Assembly: GCA_016584305.1 (NCBI GenBank)
Contig: JACEEZ010016311.1
Span: forward strand, 146,817-210,816
DNA length: 64,000 nucleotides
Origin: Chionoecetes opilio
Taxonomy: Eukaryota > Arthropoda > Malacostraca > Decapoda > Majidae
Direction of reading: 5' to 3'
Positions 1 to 10,133 of this stretch are shown piece by piece (the stretch's first letter is position 1; every line of letters begins with the position of its first letter). The notes beneath the pieces are model-generated. The model was not told the DNA's origin, ran no database searches, and saw only the letters and a program-made list of their open reading frames with translations. Both the position numbers and the translations under genes were made by a program.

Positions 1-676
1 CTTCCTTCAAGGTTTCGGCGAGTGACTCAGTCTGGGGGGAAACCAAGCCACATGGTATCGTGAACACAAACAATTCCATTACTCTTACATTTTCCCTCCC
101 CTATATCTTCCATGTATACCTATGGTGTTCAGTTGGTGTATACGTAGATGGTAGTTCTAAGAATATAATTCAGTGAGGTAGATTATGCTCTGTAGAGCTT
201 TCCTGCGCCTAATTTGAGTTATACATGTACCTAAGTTCTCAAACAAGAGAAATAACTTTTCGTGGTGAATAAACCGGATGATGTTTAAAGCATAGCTTCT
301 TGTGTTTATTGCAAAAACCCCAGGTGATTATTCCCTTGTTATGGAAATACTTCCCCACGTCTCAAAAAGAGCTTCAGCCTTACTCGGTGTAATAATAAGT
401 ACCCACCCCGACTACCAATAATTATCATATAGTAAATCGTGTTCAGGGAGTAAACCATAGGACTACTCGCCTGGACTGGTGGCAGCATTTCCCCTGACTA
501 AACCCTAAGTTCATTCCCATTTCAGTAATCTCCGCATCGAGAAGTGTTCGTACTATAATTACATAGTGAAGTCATATGACTAATTTCAACTCTTGTAGTT
601 TTGCGGTGGGATTTTTTTTAGTATCGGTCATAAGATACAATAAGTTTGTCAAGACAGTAAAAACCCTGGCATCACA
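1..676 (+). repeat. 5' LTR of Ty3/Gypsy element A (left edge outside window)
   Basis: Bases 1-676 match 8352-9028 almost base for base. I counted three substitutions, one 2-bp indel and a small cluster of differences just before the end, so roughly 1% divergence. The shared block stops at ...GGCATCACA, a normal ...CA terminus, after which the two copies diverge completely. The window opens inside the LTR, so its TG start cannot be seen. Low LTR divergence implies a young insertion. Confidence 0.9.
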
Positions 677-677
677 C

Positions 678-695
678 TGGTGACTAAAGCGGTGG
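678..695 (+). other. Candidate primer-binding site of element A
   Basis: One base after the LTR end the sequence begins TGGTGACTAAAGCGGTGG. A TGG start directly after the LTR is what a primer-binding site complementary to a tRNA 3' CCA end should show. I do not recognise the tRNA, so the call rests on position and the TGG alone. Confidence 0.35.
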
Positions 696-772
696 AATGT
701 TATTTCCTACAAATAACAGCAACAGAATCTCATCTTGGGGAAAGTAGCTAAATAGTCAAAAATTCAGGAAAT

Positions 773-1164
773 ATGTACAAAATCTCATTGTTAGGACAGT
801 CAACTTCCCAAATCATTCGATGTCCCAGGAACTGAAATTAGGATTTCAGAGCTTCGGGAGGAAGGGCAAATTCCTTTTTTCTCAGATGAGACTAAATAGT
901 GTCCTGTAATGGCCACATGATCTGTGCATTGTGTGGTTAGGTAGCAACGATATTGACGATAACATAGATCCCGGCTCTCTTGCTTACACTATCAAGGAAA
1001 TTACGCGCACAATAGAGAGGAATTGTGAGGCGGTAGTGTGCATCTGCTTAATAGAACCATGCATTTATTCAGAAAGAGAACCACATCTATTAGTCACGGG
1101 AAACCCGAGTGTCTTTCTGTTGACCGACGGAACACGGGAATCGAGTCCCTACCTGTGTCTATAA
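773..1164 (+). pseudogene. SGNH-hydrolase-like leader ORF upstream of gag (two frameshifts)
   Basis: A coding segment lies between the 5' LTR and gag. From an ATG at 773 it reads a block-I-like stretch (ISLLGQSTSQII). It then needs one frame change near 830 and another near 900-920 to reach WLGSNDIDD, the block-III-like GxND motif of SGNH/GDSL hydrolases. It ends ...VCICLIEP plus a short tail and a TAA at 1162, 22 bases before the gag ATG. The same order of blocks (G-x-S, then WLGSNDI, then I-C-x-I-E-P) appears on the minus strand inside element B at 38305-38690, also just inside the LTR. SGNH domains are known as esterases, but substrate and role here are unknown. Frameshifts make this copy non-functional as read. 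A catalytic Asp-x-x-His block is not evident. Confidence 0.6.
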
Positions 1165-1186
1165 GAGGTGTTTCTCCAGCGTCATC

Positions 1187-2341
1187 ATGAGTTGGGAAGA
1201 TACCATATTCCCCGAGATGAAAACGAAGGAGGAGGAGGAGGAGCAGGCAGAAAGAATAAGACGGTTAAAAGATTTAGTGGAAGAAATAAGAGCTGCGAGA
1301 ATGAAGAGAATTGAATTAAGAGAATTATGGTCACAGGAAAATCAAACGAACCCTTTCCATGCCCCTCAATTATCCACGGATAGCGTGAAAGAGGGACTCA
1401 TCAAACCTCGAGATATTCCAGTATTGGAGTTACATCAACTACAAGGCCTTGACGCAACGGCCCGCCTCCAAATGTTCTTTGAATTAATAGAACAATGTAG
1501 CTCAAGCGACGCAACACGCATCCAAATTGCAAAAGGGAGAGTGTGCTCAGAACTCTCAATCTTAATTCACAGCTATCAAACGAACCATAAAGTAGAGACT
1601 TGGGCGACACTTAGAAATCTTTTCGAGACCGAGTTTACTACCGAAGTGAGTGTTGATAGAGCCTGGCAGGAATTGGAGGCAATGGGTTACGACTGGGGGG
1701 AATCTCCTCAAGCTTTCACACATCGTTTTATTTGCCAACATGCGGTGATTGCGACAAAACTCCCAAATGAAAAATTCCCCGACCGTGATAAGACAATAAA
1801 GAGAAAACTGTGGTACGGCCTACCAGTCGCGTCGCGAGAAAAACTAGAAGGATTCCTGGATAAAGGATATCCCCTTAAAAAATTCATAGACCGTCTCGAG
1901 CACGAACGCCAACTGCTCGAAGAGAGACACACTCCAAAGGTTAATATGATCCCAGCACATAAGAAAGAAGGAAAAGTGCTAGACGAAAAAGAAACAAATA
2001 GTTCCATACATTTCCCAAACTCCGAGACCACCAAAGACGAAGTGGAGGAGCTAAGACAACAAGTCCGAGAAATTCAGGCCCGTTTGGCCCAAGAGAAAAC
2101 AGAAAAACCACACTTCCACACGGGTCCTTCACAATTTGTAACACCCATTCGCAGATATTGCGCTTATTGTCAGACACAAACACATGACCTTCAGGAATGT
2201 TGGAGAAAACCTCCATTAGGTCATTGTTTCGACTGTCGCAAATTTGGTTGCCAGAGGGGAAATCGAAATTGTCCTGGAAATACCCAGGGAAGTAACACTC
2301 AAACCCCGAGTCAAACCCAAGACTCAAGACAATTATCATGA
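1187..2341 (+). CDS. gag: Gag polyprotein of Ty3/Gypsy element A
   Basis: This is an uninterrupted 384-residue ORF. The N-terminus is acidic and coiled-coil-like (runs of E at 14-19, then alternating R/K/E to about 48). The middle, about 80-245, has the helical, W-containing character of Gypsy capsid domains. A second charged helix spans about 280-305. Near the C-terminus lies a CCHC zinc knuckle, C325-x2-C328-x4-H333-x4-C338, followed by a non-standard cysteine cluster (C347, C350, C355, C362). Gag forms the virus-like particle and the knuckle binds element RNA. The start is the ATG 22 bases after the leader ORF stop. The ORF ends in a UGA that is in the same frame as protease. It is the best preserved gene of the element. 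Confidence 0.88.
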   Translation: MSWEDTIFPEMKTKEEEEEQAERIRRLKDLVEEIRAARMKRIELRELWSQENQTNPFHAPQLSTDSVKEGLIKPRDIPVLELHQLQGLDATARLQMFFELIEQCSSSDATRIQIAKGRVCSELSILIHSYQTNHKVETWATLRNLFETEFTTEVSVDRAWQELEAMGYDWGESPQAFTHRFICQHAVIATKLPNEKFPDRDKTIKRKLWYGLPVASREKLEGFLDKGYPLKKFIDRLEHERQLLEERHTPKVNMIPAHKKEGKVLDEKETNSSIHFPNSETTKDEVEELRQQVREIQARLAQEKTEKPHFHTGPSQFVTPIRRYCAYCQTQTHDLQECWRKPPLGHCFDCRKFGCQRGNRNCPGNTQGSNTQTPSQTQDSRQLS

Positions 2342-2345
2342 CTAG
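2339..2345 (+). promoter_or_regulatory. Readthrough-type stop context UGA-CUA-G between gag and pol
   Basis: The gag stop is TGA at 2339-2341, followed at once by CTAG. The frame stays open after it from 2342 to 3232 and encodes protease, so gag and pol share one frame. UGA followed by CUA-G is the established high-efficiency stop-readthrough context described for animal cellular readthrough genes, and UGA-C contexts are used by alphaviruses. Readthrough expression of pol here is inference from frame and motif. Confidence 0.75.
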
Positions 2346-3232
2346 ACGGTCACGATATTGCACCCACGATCCATGTAAATATTAACGGGAAAATAGTAGA
2401 AGCTATAGTAGACACGGGGAGTGGTTATACTTTAATCAAAGAATGTACAGCAAAACGAATCGGAGGGGAAATAAATAAACGACGGAATCCTCCTCACCTC
2501 GTAGGAATCACAGACACCCCGTTGAAAATTCTCGGCATGATATGGGCAGAAATTGAAATCGGTGACGGACAAAAGTTTAAAAAGTGGTTCCCCGTTATTC
2601 CAGACTCTTATCTCAACGGCGATGTGCTTCTTGGTTGTGATATACTCACAAAGGCCACCCTCACCTGGGATGGGAAAAGTAGAGCGATGCGCTGGGGTGA
2701 CACACCCCATACCGTTAATCATCTTCACCGAAAAAGAAACAAAATCAAAAGGATACACCGAAATCCTGTGAAACTAGCGAGCCCGTTACCGATATCATCA
2801 CAAATAAACCTTCTCAATCCGGTGAAAGTAAACCCTTACCACTCCATGTTTATGCCGGTAAACGTAAACGAGATCCCAGGTTCTGACCTACTTGTCTATC
2901 CTCAGGAAAGAGTTAGTAAAACTAGTCACCCCTACTTAGTACAAGTGACATCAGAAAGTTCTATCTATGTCCCCTTCACGAATAATACCAAGAAGGAAAA
3001 GTTTTTTCGCAAAGGTACTATCCTCGGTTCATACGAAAAGGTAGAAATTCCTCCATCGAAAAAAATAAATTCCGTTCATGAAATACACAATGACTTGATA
3101 CCTGGAAACGATAAAGTACAGCCAAAAGGAACCCGAACCCACAGACTGAAAGAATTAATCAAGGGACAAAAATGGCAACACTTGACGGTTTCAGAACAAC
3201 AAGAGTTACAAGAAGTAATTAGAGAGAACTGA
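2342..3232 (+). CDS. pol: Pol N-terminal part: retropepsin-type aspartic protease and linker
   Basis: The frame continues directly from gag past the UGA. The catalytic motif VDTGSGYT is encoded at about 2408-2431, and the typical C-terminal retropepsin signature follows as LLGCDIL near 2627-2650. The protease would act as a dimer to process Gag and Gag-Pol. The first in-frame ATG is only at 2537, after the active site, so independent initiation would lose the catalytic motif. After the protease comes a basic linker (about 2700-3230) typical of the PR-RT spacer. It stops at TGA 3230-3232 only because an inverted-repeat insertion begins there. The RT reading resumes at about 4105 in another frame. 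Confidence 0.85.
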   Translation, partial: LDGHDIAPTIHVNINGKIVEAIVDTGSGYTLIKECTAKRIGGEINKRRNPPHLVGITDTPLKILGMIWAEIEIGDGQKFKKWFPVIPDSYLNGDVLLGCDILTKATLTWDGKSRAMRWGDTPHTVNHLHRKRNKIKRIHRNPVKLASPLPISSQINLLNPVKVNPYHSMFMPVNVNEIPGSDLLVYPQERVSKTSHPYLVQVTSESSIYVPFTNNTKKEKFFRKGTILGSYEKVEIPPSKKINSVHEIHNDLIPGNDKVQPKGTRTHRLKELIKGQKWQHLTVSEQQELQEVIREN

Positions 3233-4096
3233 AACTCGAGAAATGCCAGTGGTCGCTGGCAGTTTTAACTCAAAGGTTGGTCTACTGTGTTTTCCCTCCG
3301 CGACTAATATTTTTCATAAATTAATTTCGCGATAAACATTGATGCACCGCATCTGAAAACCAAAAAATATAGTTCTTCTGTTGTTCTACTAATTATATGG
3401 ATGACATGCATTACGATGGAACGTTCTATTATAGCAATTTAATGTAAATTACTCGCCTCGTGTAGCAAAGCTTAATATATTTTTTACATGTATATTGTGG
3501 CATGTAAAATTTGGGCGATGTTCACACTGTTTTCTAAGACAGTACTGCTGCGTCTGGCAAACGCTTGTCAAAATACAATAAGCAATGCCTTGGAAAAACG
3601 AAGAATAAGGAATGCCGAAATCGGCTTGCTGCTGCGACAATGTAGGTTATAATTGTGGAGGCGATACGCCGCGGCGGGGAGTGGTGGGCGGGGAGATTGT
3701 GGCGGGGAGATTGAATCAAAACATTGCCACTTCACGCGTCGACTCATTGCACTTCCAGGCTTTCTATCTGATTGATACACAATAATAACAGGAAAATATG
3801 ACTGCCTAGGTAAAGATAACTTCTAAACATTCGTTATTGACTATATAATATCATAGAGTAGCATTTACCTCGCCTCCTCAACTATAACCTACTTGGTTAT
3901 TTGGTTATATACAATGTTTTACAGAATCAGGCTTCTATACAATATACATATAGAAAAAAATCGTTCTTAATATTATACTTGTGTGTTTTAAGTGCAGTGG
4001 AATAAGCCCATATTTTTCTTTCAAGTTGACCAACTTTTCACCAAATTGTGAGTTAAAACTGCCAGCGACCACTGGCATTTCGGAGTTGCAGTTCTC
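3231..4096 (+). mobile_element. Inverted-repeat insertion splitting pol between protease and RT
   Basis: About 0.87 kb of non-retroviral sequence separates the protease-linker frame from the RT frame. Its ends are inverted copies of each other: ATGCCAGTGGTCGCTGGCAG at 3243 pairs with its reverse complement ending at about 4079, and the pairing continues through TTTTAACTCA inward and AGAGAACTG outward. Pairing even includes AATTAGAGAGAA, which on the left is pol coding sequence. A CTCGAGAA octamer occurs at both junctions and could be a target-site duplication, but the exact boundaries are ambiguous. No ORF inside is recognisable. It looks like a non-autonomous DNA transposon. Confidence 0.65.
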
Positions 4097-4104
4097 TCTA
4101 ATTC

Positions 4105-5354
4105 TCGAGAATGATCCGCTTTTCATCTTAGACCAAAATGAATTAGGACTCATAAGTGGTCCCCCGGTTCATATAAAGGTGGATGACCCTCAACCCAGTC
4201 GAGGACCTACGTACCGTTATCCCGAGAAAGCCAAGGAGCTAATTTCACATATGCTTCAAGACATGGAAGACAGAAATATCATAGAACGATCCACGGCCGC
4301 ATGGTTGTCACCAATTGTCTTGGTAAATAAACCGGATGGTAGTAAGAGAATGTGTTTAGACTATCGACACATAAATAAACATCTCGCCACAGACATCTAT
4401 CCTCTTCCACGATTAGAAGAATTGGTAGAACAAGCCGCGGGTCAAAAGTATTATGTTACCCTAGACATGCGCGAAGCATATTTCCAGATATTACTCGATG
4501 ACGAAAGCCGCGATCTCACCACCTTCAGCGATGGTGTCACCTTATATCGTTTTCGACGCCTACCGTTCGGACTAAACTGCTCACCCGCTATATTTTCCCG
4601 GCGGATGGCTTCAGTATTAACTCCTCTCCTTCAGAAGGGATGGGTAAAAAACTACCTGGATGATTTAATTCTATGGGCTCCTACGTTCCCTCTTCTTGTG
4701 GAGCGCCTCAATCAACTCTTCGGACTCCTCACCACGAATGGGGTGAAACTTAACCTCAGTAAATGTACTTTCGGACTAAAAGAAGTCACTTTTCTAGGCC
4801 ATCGAATCTTAGCAGAGGGAAGTAAGCCGGATTTGAAAAATGTGGAAGCAGTATCTAAAATGAAAGCTCCCAAAACGGTCAAGGAAGTCCGACGTTTCTT
4901 AGGGATGTGTGGTTTCTATAGGAAACATGTTCCTTCATTTGCGAAAGTTGCAGCTCCACTTACTAACTTAACCAGAGCTCGCGTCATTTTCACCTGGACG
5001 GATGAGTGCCAACACGCGTTTGAACATCTCAAATCGTGTCTGATAAACGCGCCTGTCCTGGTCAGGGCACAAATACATGAACCTTTCATCCTCACCACGG
5101 ACGCGAGTAACACTCACGTCGGAGGCGTCCTAAGTCAAATTCAATCAAATGGTTCCAATTGCCCCATAGGGTATTTCTCCAAGAAATTAAATTCTTGCGA
5201 AACCCGTTACTCGGCCACCGATAAAGAAGCGTTGGCTATAGTTCTCACCTCTACGAATTTCCATCATTATCTCTGGGCTCGCAGTTCTCGATCGTCACGG
5301 ATCACCAACCCCTCACCAGTATATTTAAAAGAAAAACTAAATCTCCCCGGATGA
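4105..5354 (+). pseudogene. pol: Pol: reverse transcriptase and RNase H of element A (frameshifted)
   Basis: The open frame 3981-5354 becomes pol-like at about 4105, after the insertion. RT motifs are in order: SPIVLVNKPDGSKRMCLDYR, VTLDMREAYFQI (first catalytic Asp), LPFGLNCSPAIFSRRM, and the YLDD box (Y225-D228 of this frame, near 4653-4664). The thumb and connection follow (FLGHRI, RRFLGMCGFYRKHVPSF). RNase H has D374 in TTDAS and E416 in DKEALAI. Together these enzymes copy element RNA into DNA and degrade the RNA strand. Near 5275 the correct frame is lost at a GGG run. The downstream frame continues RNase H and then integrase, consistent with loss of a single G. Confidence 0.88.
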
Positions 5355-6235
5355 CCAGATGGATCCTGGAAATGCGCGAATATAACTATGTGGTTAAATA
5401 CCTGAAAGGTAAAGATAACTTCGTCGCCGATCATCTGTCACGTCCCGTCGGGGTGATAACGCGTCGGCCCGAGACTACTTGGCTGGGTCTAAATCAACAA
5501 CAATTCAAACTACGACAACGGGAAGAGCCCGTGTGGCAAGAATTGGTAGAATATCTGGAAGGAGGTCGAGTGCCTACGAAACGCATACCGAAAGCCACTC
5601 TAGATCAATTTGCAGTAATAAGTGAAATGCTGTACTATGTCCGAGAGAAAACAGATGGTAGCCTACACTATGTCCTCATAATTCCTCGTAATATGATTAT
5701 CCCCGCTCTCCAACATGCGCATGAATTATCAGGTCATTTAGGACAAAAGAAAACCATTAAGAAAGCCGAGGAACTATACTATTGGACAAATTTGAAAGTA
5801 GATGTGTGTGAGTATGTCAAGAATTGTGTAACTTGTCAAAGATTTAAAGGAAATAGCGGGTTACAACAACCCTGGAAGGAATTACCCCCAGTAGATAAAC
5901 CTTTAGAGAGGATAGGGATAGATCTCACTGATATGGTAGCCGGAGAACAAGGTTACCGCTATGTTATGACGGTAGTCGACCATTACAGTAGGTTTGTTAG
6001 GTTCTTCCCCCTTAAAACCAAACATACTACACACATCATAAAGACCATGTGGCAGTACCTGGCGGACTATGGGACACCCCGCAACATCGTCCTGGACAAC
6101 GGAGGAGAATTCACCAGCGGGGAGTTCCAGCAGTTCTGCACACGACACCAAATCACTCTCTGTTATACCACCCCCTACCACCCCCTACCACCCCTAAGGA
6201 AACTCGGTGACCGAGAGGATGCACAGGACTCTTAA
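5278..6235 (+). pseudogene. pol: Pol: RNase H end, integrase zinc domain and DDE core (broken)
   Basis: This frame picks up the end of RNase H (VTDHQPL, 5314 onward) and then integrase. The HHCC zinc domain is H124-x4-H129 ... C159-x2-C162, numbered from the methionine at 5351. The catalytic core shows the first Asp in GIDLTDM (D191) and the second in VLDNGGEF (D249). Integrase would insert the cDNA into host DNA. At 6171-6190 the 10-mer CCCCCTACCA occurs twice in tandem. Because 10 is not a multiple of three this shifts the frame, and the ORF ends early at 6235 without the catalytic Glu. The Glu (codon 6213-6215, in VTERMHR) lies in the frame of the next feature. Confidence 0.85.
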
Positions 6236-6845
6236 GTCAGTCCTCTCGACCCTGTGCCAAGGTCACCATCTTCGCTGACCCACGTTGTTGCAGCCGTGCC
6301 AGATCACCATGAATCAAGCGGTACACACCTCCACTGGACAGCAACCCTATTTCGCTTTCTTCTCTCGCCATGCCCCCAGGCTAGTTGGGACATCCTTACC
6401 CGGCGTTGAGGGAGAACAAGACGACATGGACGTGGCCCACGCCCTAATCCGAGAGACGCATCAGAAAATGTCGCGTCGGTACAGAGACGTCGCAAACCGA
6501 AAGCGGAAAAATCAAGTGGTGGAGGTAGGAGCACTGGTATGGGTCAGAAAAGAGACCACAATACCAGGCACATGCCGTAAACTAAATGTGAAATGGGATG
6601 GGATCTATAGGGTGATGGAGGTACGTTTGAGTGGCAGTGTCTATGTGTTGAAAAATGTTTTCACGGGAAAGGAAGTGCAACGGGCCGCCGAGCAAATGAA
6701 GCCCTATCACGGCAGTGAAGAGTGGTTAGTGGAACCGGTGGAGAGTGTCTTGCAACCCAATCCGGTGGATGAACAATTAGCCCCTCGTATAAGGAGACCT
6801 CCTAGAAGGCTCATCGAGGAAGACTGCGTGACTATTTTAGGTTAA
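6198..6845 (+). pseudogene. pol: Pol: integrase C-terminal part (one internal stop)
   Basis: After the 10-bp duplication the integrase continues in another frame with NSVTERMHRTLKSVL, containing the third DDE residue at 6213. A TGA at 6276-6278 interrupts the frame where the family normally has Trp, so a TGG to TGA change is likely. The remainder, 6279-6845, is open and gives the C-terminal region, including LVWVRKE and a GPY/F-like module (KWDGIYRVMEV ... EQMKPYHG). I see no chromodomain and no env gene after it. The ORF ends at TAA 6843-6845. The lesions are clean substitutions or duplications in good-quality sequence, so they are probably real. Confidence 0.82.
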
Positions 6846-8351
6846 GATGTGTTAGGAGTAGATACTGAGTCAAGGAATTGAGTGTGTGTCGGACTAGCTG
6901 AAACAATTTGGTCTAGGAGATTTCTCATTTCTAGAATTCTGAGTATCTATTTTCACGGGCTCAGCCTGGTTCGGTGAGAGGAGTATTTTAATTCGAGATA
7001 GTCGTACGGCTACTCAACTACAGTCAGCCAGCTTGAGGTGTAGCGAATATTTCAAGACTTGTTAGGCGCTTGTCAGTAACCATGAGGGTAGCCGGTGTGC
7101 GCCCCTGGGACATTCCTAGCAACGAGAATTAGGTATTGAGTCAGGTTTTGACGACCACGTTACTGCCCAGGTCGGAGGTTGATTGGGATACTTCCTTTTC
7201 ATTGGATATTCGTGTAATCTAAACACATTCAGATACCCGTTTCAAAGAATAGAAGAATCTCTAGTAAATTAACCATAAATTCGTCCCATTCAGACACATC
7301 CTCTTGACACAGCTTTAGAAAGGAAACGGGAGGTCAGTAAGTAGCTAATCTGATATTGAAGAATTTAATTCTCCCGGAGAATAGACGTGTGCAATGCCCG
7401 GAAATTCGGAGAGACAGGATGGAAATTCCTATCATACGATTTCCGGTTATGTATCTGTAAGAAGGAAAAAGGTCTCAATAACCATATGTTTGGTCTGGGA
7501 CAAATTGTCGCCTAGATCCAGTATATGGGGGAACCGGTTATTTTATTATAATACGGCCATTCAAATAATTTCTGTTCTCGCACTATTTATCTTTCATTCG
7601 TATGTCTTTCTCTCTCTTCCACTTCTATCTTCCCCCTCCATTCTCCCCCCCCCCCCCATACACCCGGATCACGAGTCATAATGTGTGGGACATTTATTTC
7701 GCGATCGTCAATAACTTGTAGAGTCAAAACTTCTTATCCTCCCCTTATCCTCCTGACAGATCGAGGAACACTCTTAGATTCTTAGTGTCCTTAAAAACAG
7801 ACAAAATAGAGTCGGGTTACGCATATAAATGTGTGGGTTAGTCGAGTTATTCGTTGAATTAAAAGTCGACCAAATTTATGTTGCGACTCCCTATACCTCG
7901 TCACTCTTAAAAACACGTTCGTAGGTTTGACCGATGGGAAGAAAAACTCTCCCCGGATATTAGAATAAATGTATTAAATTCTTCTATATCAAATTAAAAG
8001 AACTGCGTCATAGGCAGCCATTTCATATGCATACTTGCTTCGTTAGCTAACTAGAGTCATTCGAGGTCTTATACTCCCTTCAGGGGAAGCCTTTCATAAG
8101 GATCCGAACATTCCCGTTTTTCCCGCTAATCCTCCCAACTTTGCCTCTGTCTTGTCATGCGGGTACCAGTCTCTCCTCCGCTTCCTTCAAGGTAAGATAT
8201 GCGGCAACTCGCCCCTATTCCCCCCCCCCCCCACTTCTTGTTATAATATATCTATCTATATATCTATATATAGGTACAGTTGTTTAGGTTTCATTAACGC
8301 ATAGGGAGCTTGGCCTGTCCTTATAAGTGTTATTAAGGAGTCTCTCCTCCG
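6846..8351 (+). other. Element A 3' noncoding region, possibly including the start of the 3' LTR
   Basis: About 1.5 kb with no credible gene. Because the window begins inside the 5' LTR, the true TG start of the 3' LTR cannot be fixed and may lie anywhere in here. C-homopolymers (7649 and 8221) and a TATC/TATA-rich stretch (8250-8275) are present. A 24-bp segment GTCTCTCCTCCG+CTTCCTTCAAGG occurs at 8169-8192 and again at 8340-8363. The first copy runs into GTAAGAT, a good splice-donor match. Confidence 0.55.
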
Positions 8352-9028
8352 CTTCCTTCAAGGTTTCGGCGAGTGACTCAGTCTGGGGGGAAACCAAGCC
8401 ACATGGTATCGTGAACACAAACAATTCCATTACTCTTACATTTTCCCTCCCCTATATCTTCCATGTATACCTATGGTGTTCAGTTGGTGTATACGTAGAT
8501 GGTAGTTCTAAGAATATAATTCAGTGAGGTAGATTATGCTCTGTAGAGCTTTCCTGCGCCTAATTTGAGTTATACATGTACCTAAGTTCTCAAACAAGAG
8601 AAATAACTTTTCGTGGTGAATAAACCGGATGATGTTTAAAGCATAGCTTCTTGTGTTTATTGCAAAAACCCCAGGTGATTATTCCCTTGTTATGGAAATA
8701 CTTCCCCACGTCTCAAAAAGAGCTTCAGCCTTACTCGGTGTAATAATAAGTACCCACCCCGACTACCAATAATTCTCATATAGTAAATCGTGTTCAGGGA
8801 GTAAACCATAAGACTACTCGCCTGGACTGGTGGCAGCATTTCCCCTGACTAAACCCTAAGTTCATTCCCATTTCAGTAATCTCCGCATCGAGAAATGTTC
8901 GTACTATAATTACATAGTGAAGTCATATGACTAATTTCAACTCTCTTGTAGTTTTGCGGTGGGATTTTTTTTAGTATCGGTCATAAGATACAATAAGTTT
9001 TCTAAAACGTAAAAACCCTGGCATCACA
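8352..9028 (+). repeat. 3' LTR of element A (minimum extent)
   Basis: This is the near-identical partner of bases 1-676, ending in ...GGCATCACA at 9028. The next bases, AGTGAATGGG, are host flank and are unlike the primer-binding-site region that follows the 5' copy. The left edge given here is only where the window-truncated partner begins. Confidence 0.9.
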
Positions 9029-9268
9029 AGTGAATGGGTGGGGGGTGATGGGTAATGGGTGAGTGAATGGGTTGGGGGTGATGGGAAATGGGTGATTGAT
9101 TGATTTAATGCCAAAAAGGTGAATTAATGTGCCAGACAAGGGAAATGGCCCGGGTGAGCGAATTAATGGGTGTGGGGTGATGGGTAATGGGTGAGTGAAT
9201 GGGTCGGGGGTGATGGGTAATGGGTGAGTGAATGGGTGTGTGTTGATGGGTAATGGGTGAGTGGAGGA
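9029..9268 (+). repeat. TGGGTGA-rich minisatellite directly flanking the 3' LTR
   Basis: Imperfect tandem units of about 33-36 bases built from GGGTGATGGGTAATGGG and GTGAGTGAATGG. About five units are visible, with one interruption at 9095-9165 that contains unrelated sequence. Its purine and pyrimidine strands produce spurious ORFs of no significance. Confidence 0.85.
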
Positions 9269-10133
9269 ATTCCCTCCCTTCTTTGATTCCTTATTTCTTT
9301 CCTCGTCAGTTCCTCTTCTGACTCTCTTCATCCCTCCAATTTCTTCCTTACTCCTTATTCCTCCTTTCCTTCTCTCATATCTCCTTCCTTCCCTCTCTCC
9401 CACCTTCCATTATCACCAAAAGGAGGAGCGATTCTCCCTCTATATGCATGGGCGACTGTCAGTGCGTGCACCAACCAGAGAGCACTCTGCACCACCCGCT
9501 AGGATCGCTCCCGTCCATGAAATCAAAATGGCGCGCCATGTTAAAACACCCGAGTGACACCTCTCGGTAAGCTCTCTGATTATACTTTCTGTGAAATTTG
9601 TAACTTGGACATACGGCGTAGCCTATTTTGTGCGTCCTCTTGGAAGTATAATTATACTTATTTAAGCTACGCCCCTGCTTGCCATCACACAATACGATTG
9701 TAGCGCTGCCAGACGCTTCTACAGACGGAGCCGAAGGAAAATGTATCGTACATTCACTGGGAGAGCCAGACACACCTCGCTCTCACAACACATATGGGGA
9801 GTTATAAGATTATTATATATGTTTTTGATGTTATATTGGTATCACTGTTTTATGTGAACTGGCTTTATTAGTCGCCTGTTCCTTGGAAACCTTTCAATAG
9901 GGGTGACCATGATAGAAGTCTCCATTAAAAGAGTCAATTTCATTTTAATTACCATGCCATTTGCACCTGTCCATGCACGTCATTCTCACATCTTCCTGTC
10001 CTCATTCACACCTTACCCCCTTCTCTCTCTCTCTCTTGCTATATCCTCCCATTTAACACAAGGATTCGTCTTCTCACACTACCAGCATTTATTCTTCTCT
10101 TAATATCCTTTTTGTCATGCTTTTATTTCCTTT
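9269..10133. other. Unassigned sequence with CT-rich tracts
   Basis: No gene is supported. Pyrimidine-rich stretches occur at 9275-9440 and 10018-10040. The segment AATTATACTTATTTAAGC near 9648 recurs inverted near 20980-21000, indicating a dispersed repeat fragment. Confidence 0.5.

Noticed and set aside
2522..3232. Independent protease-linker ORF starting at 2522
   Set aside because: The start is TTG and lies after the DTGS active site; the frame is continuous with gag upstream.
7394..7681. 95-aa ORF with a hydrophobic segment after pol, considered as env
   Set aside because: Too short, no signal peptide, cleavage site or glycosylation pattern, and ends in a C-homopolymer.
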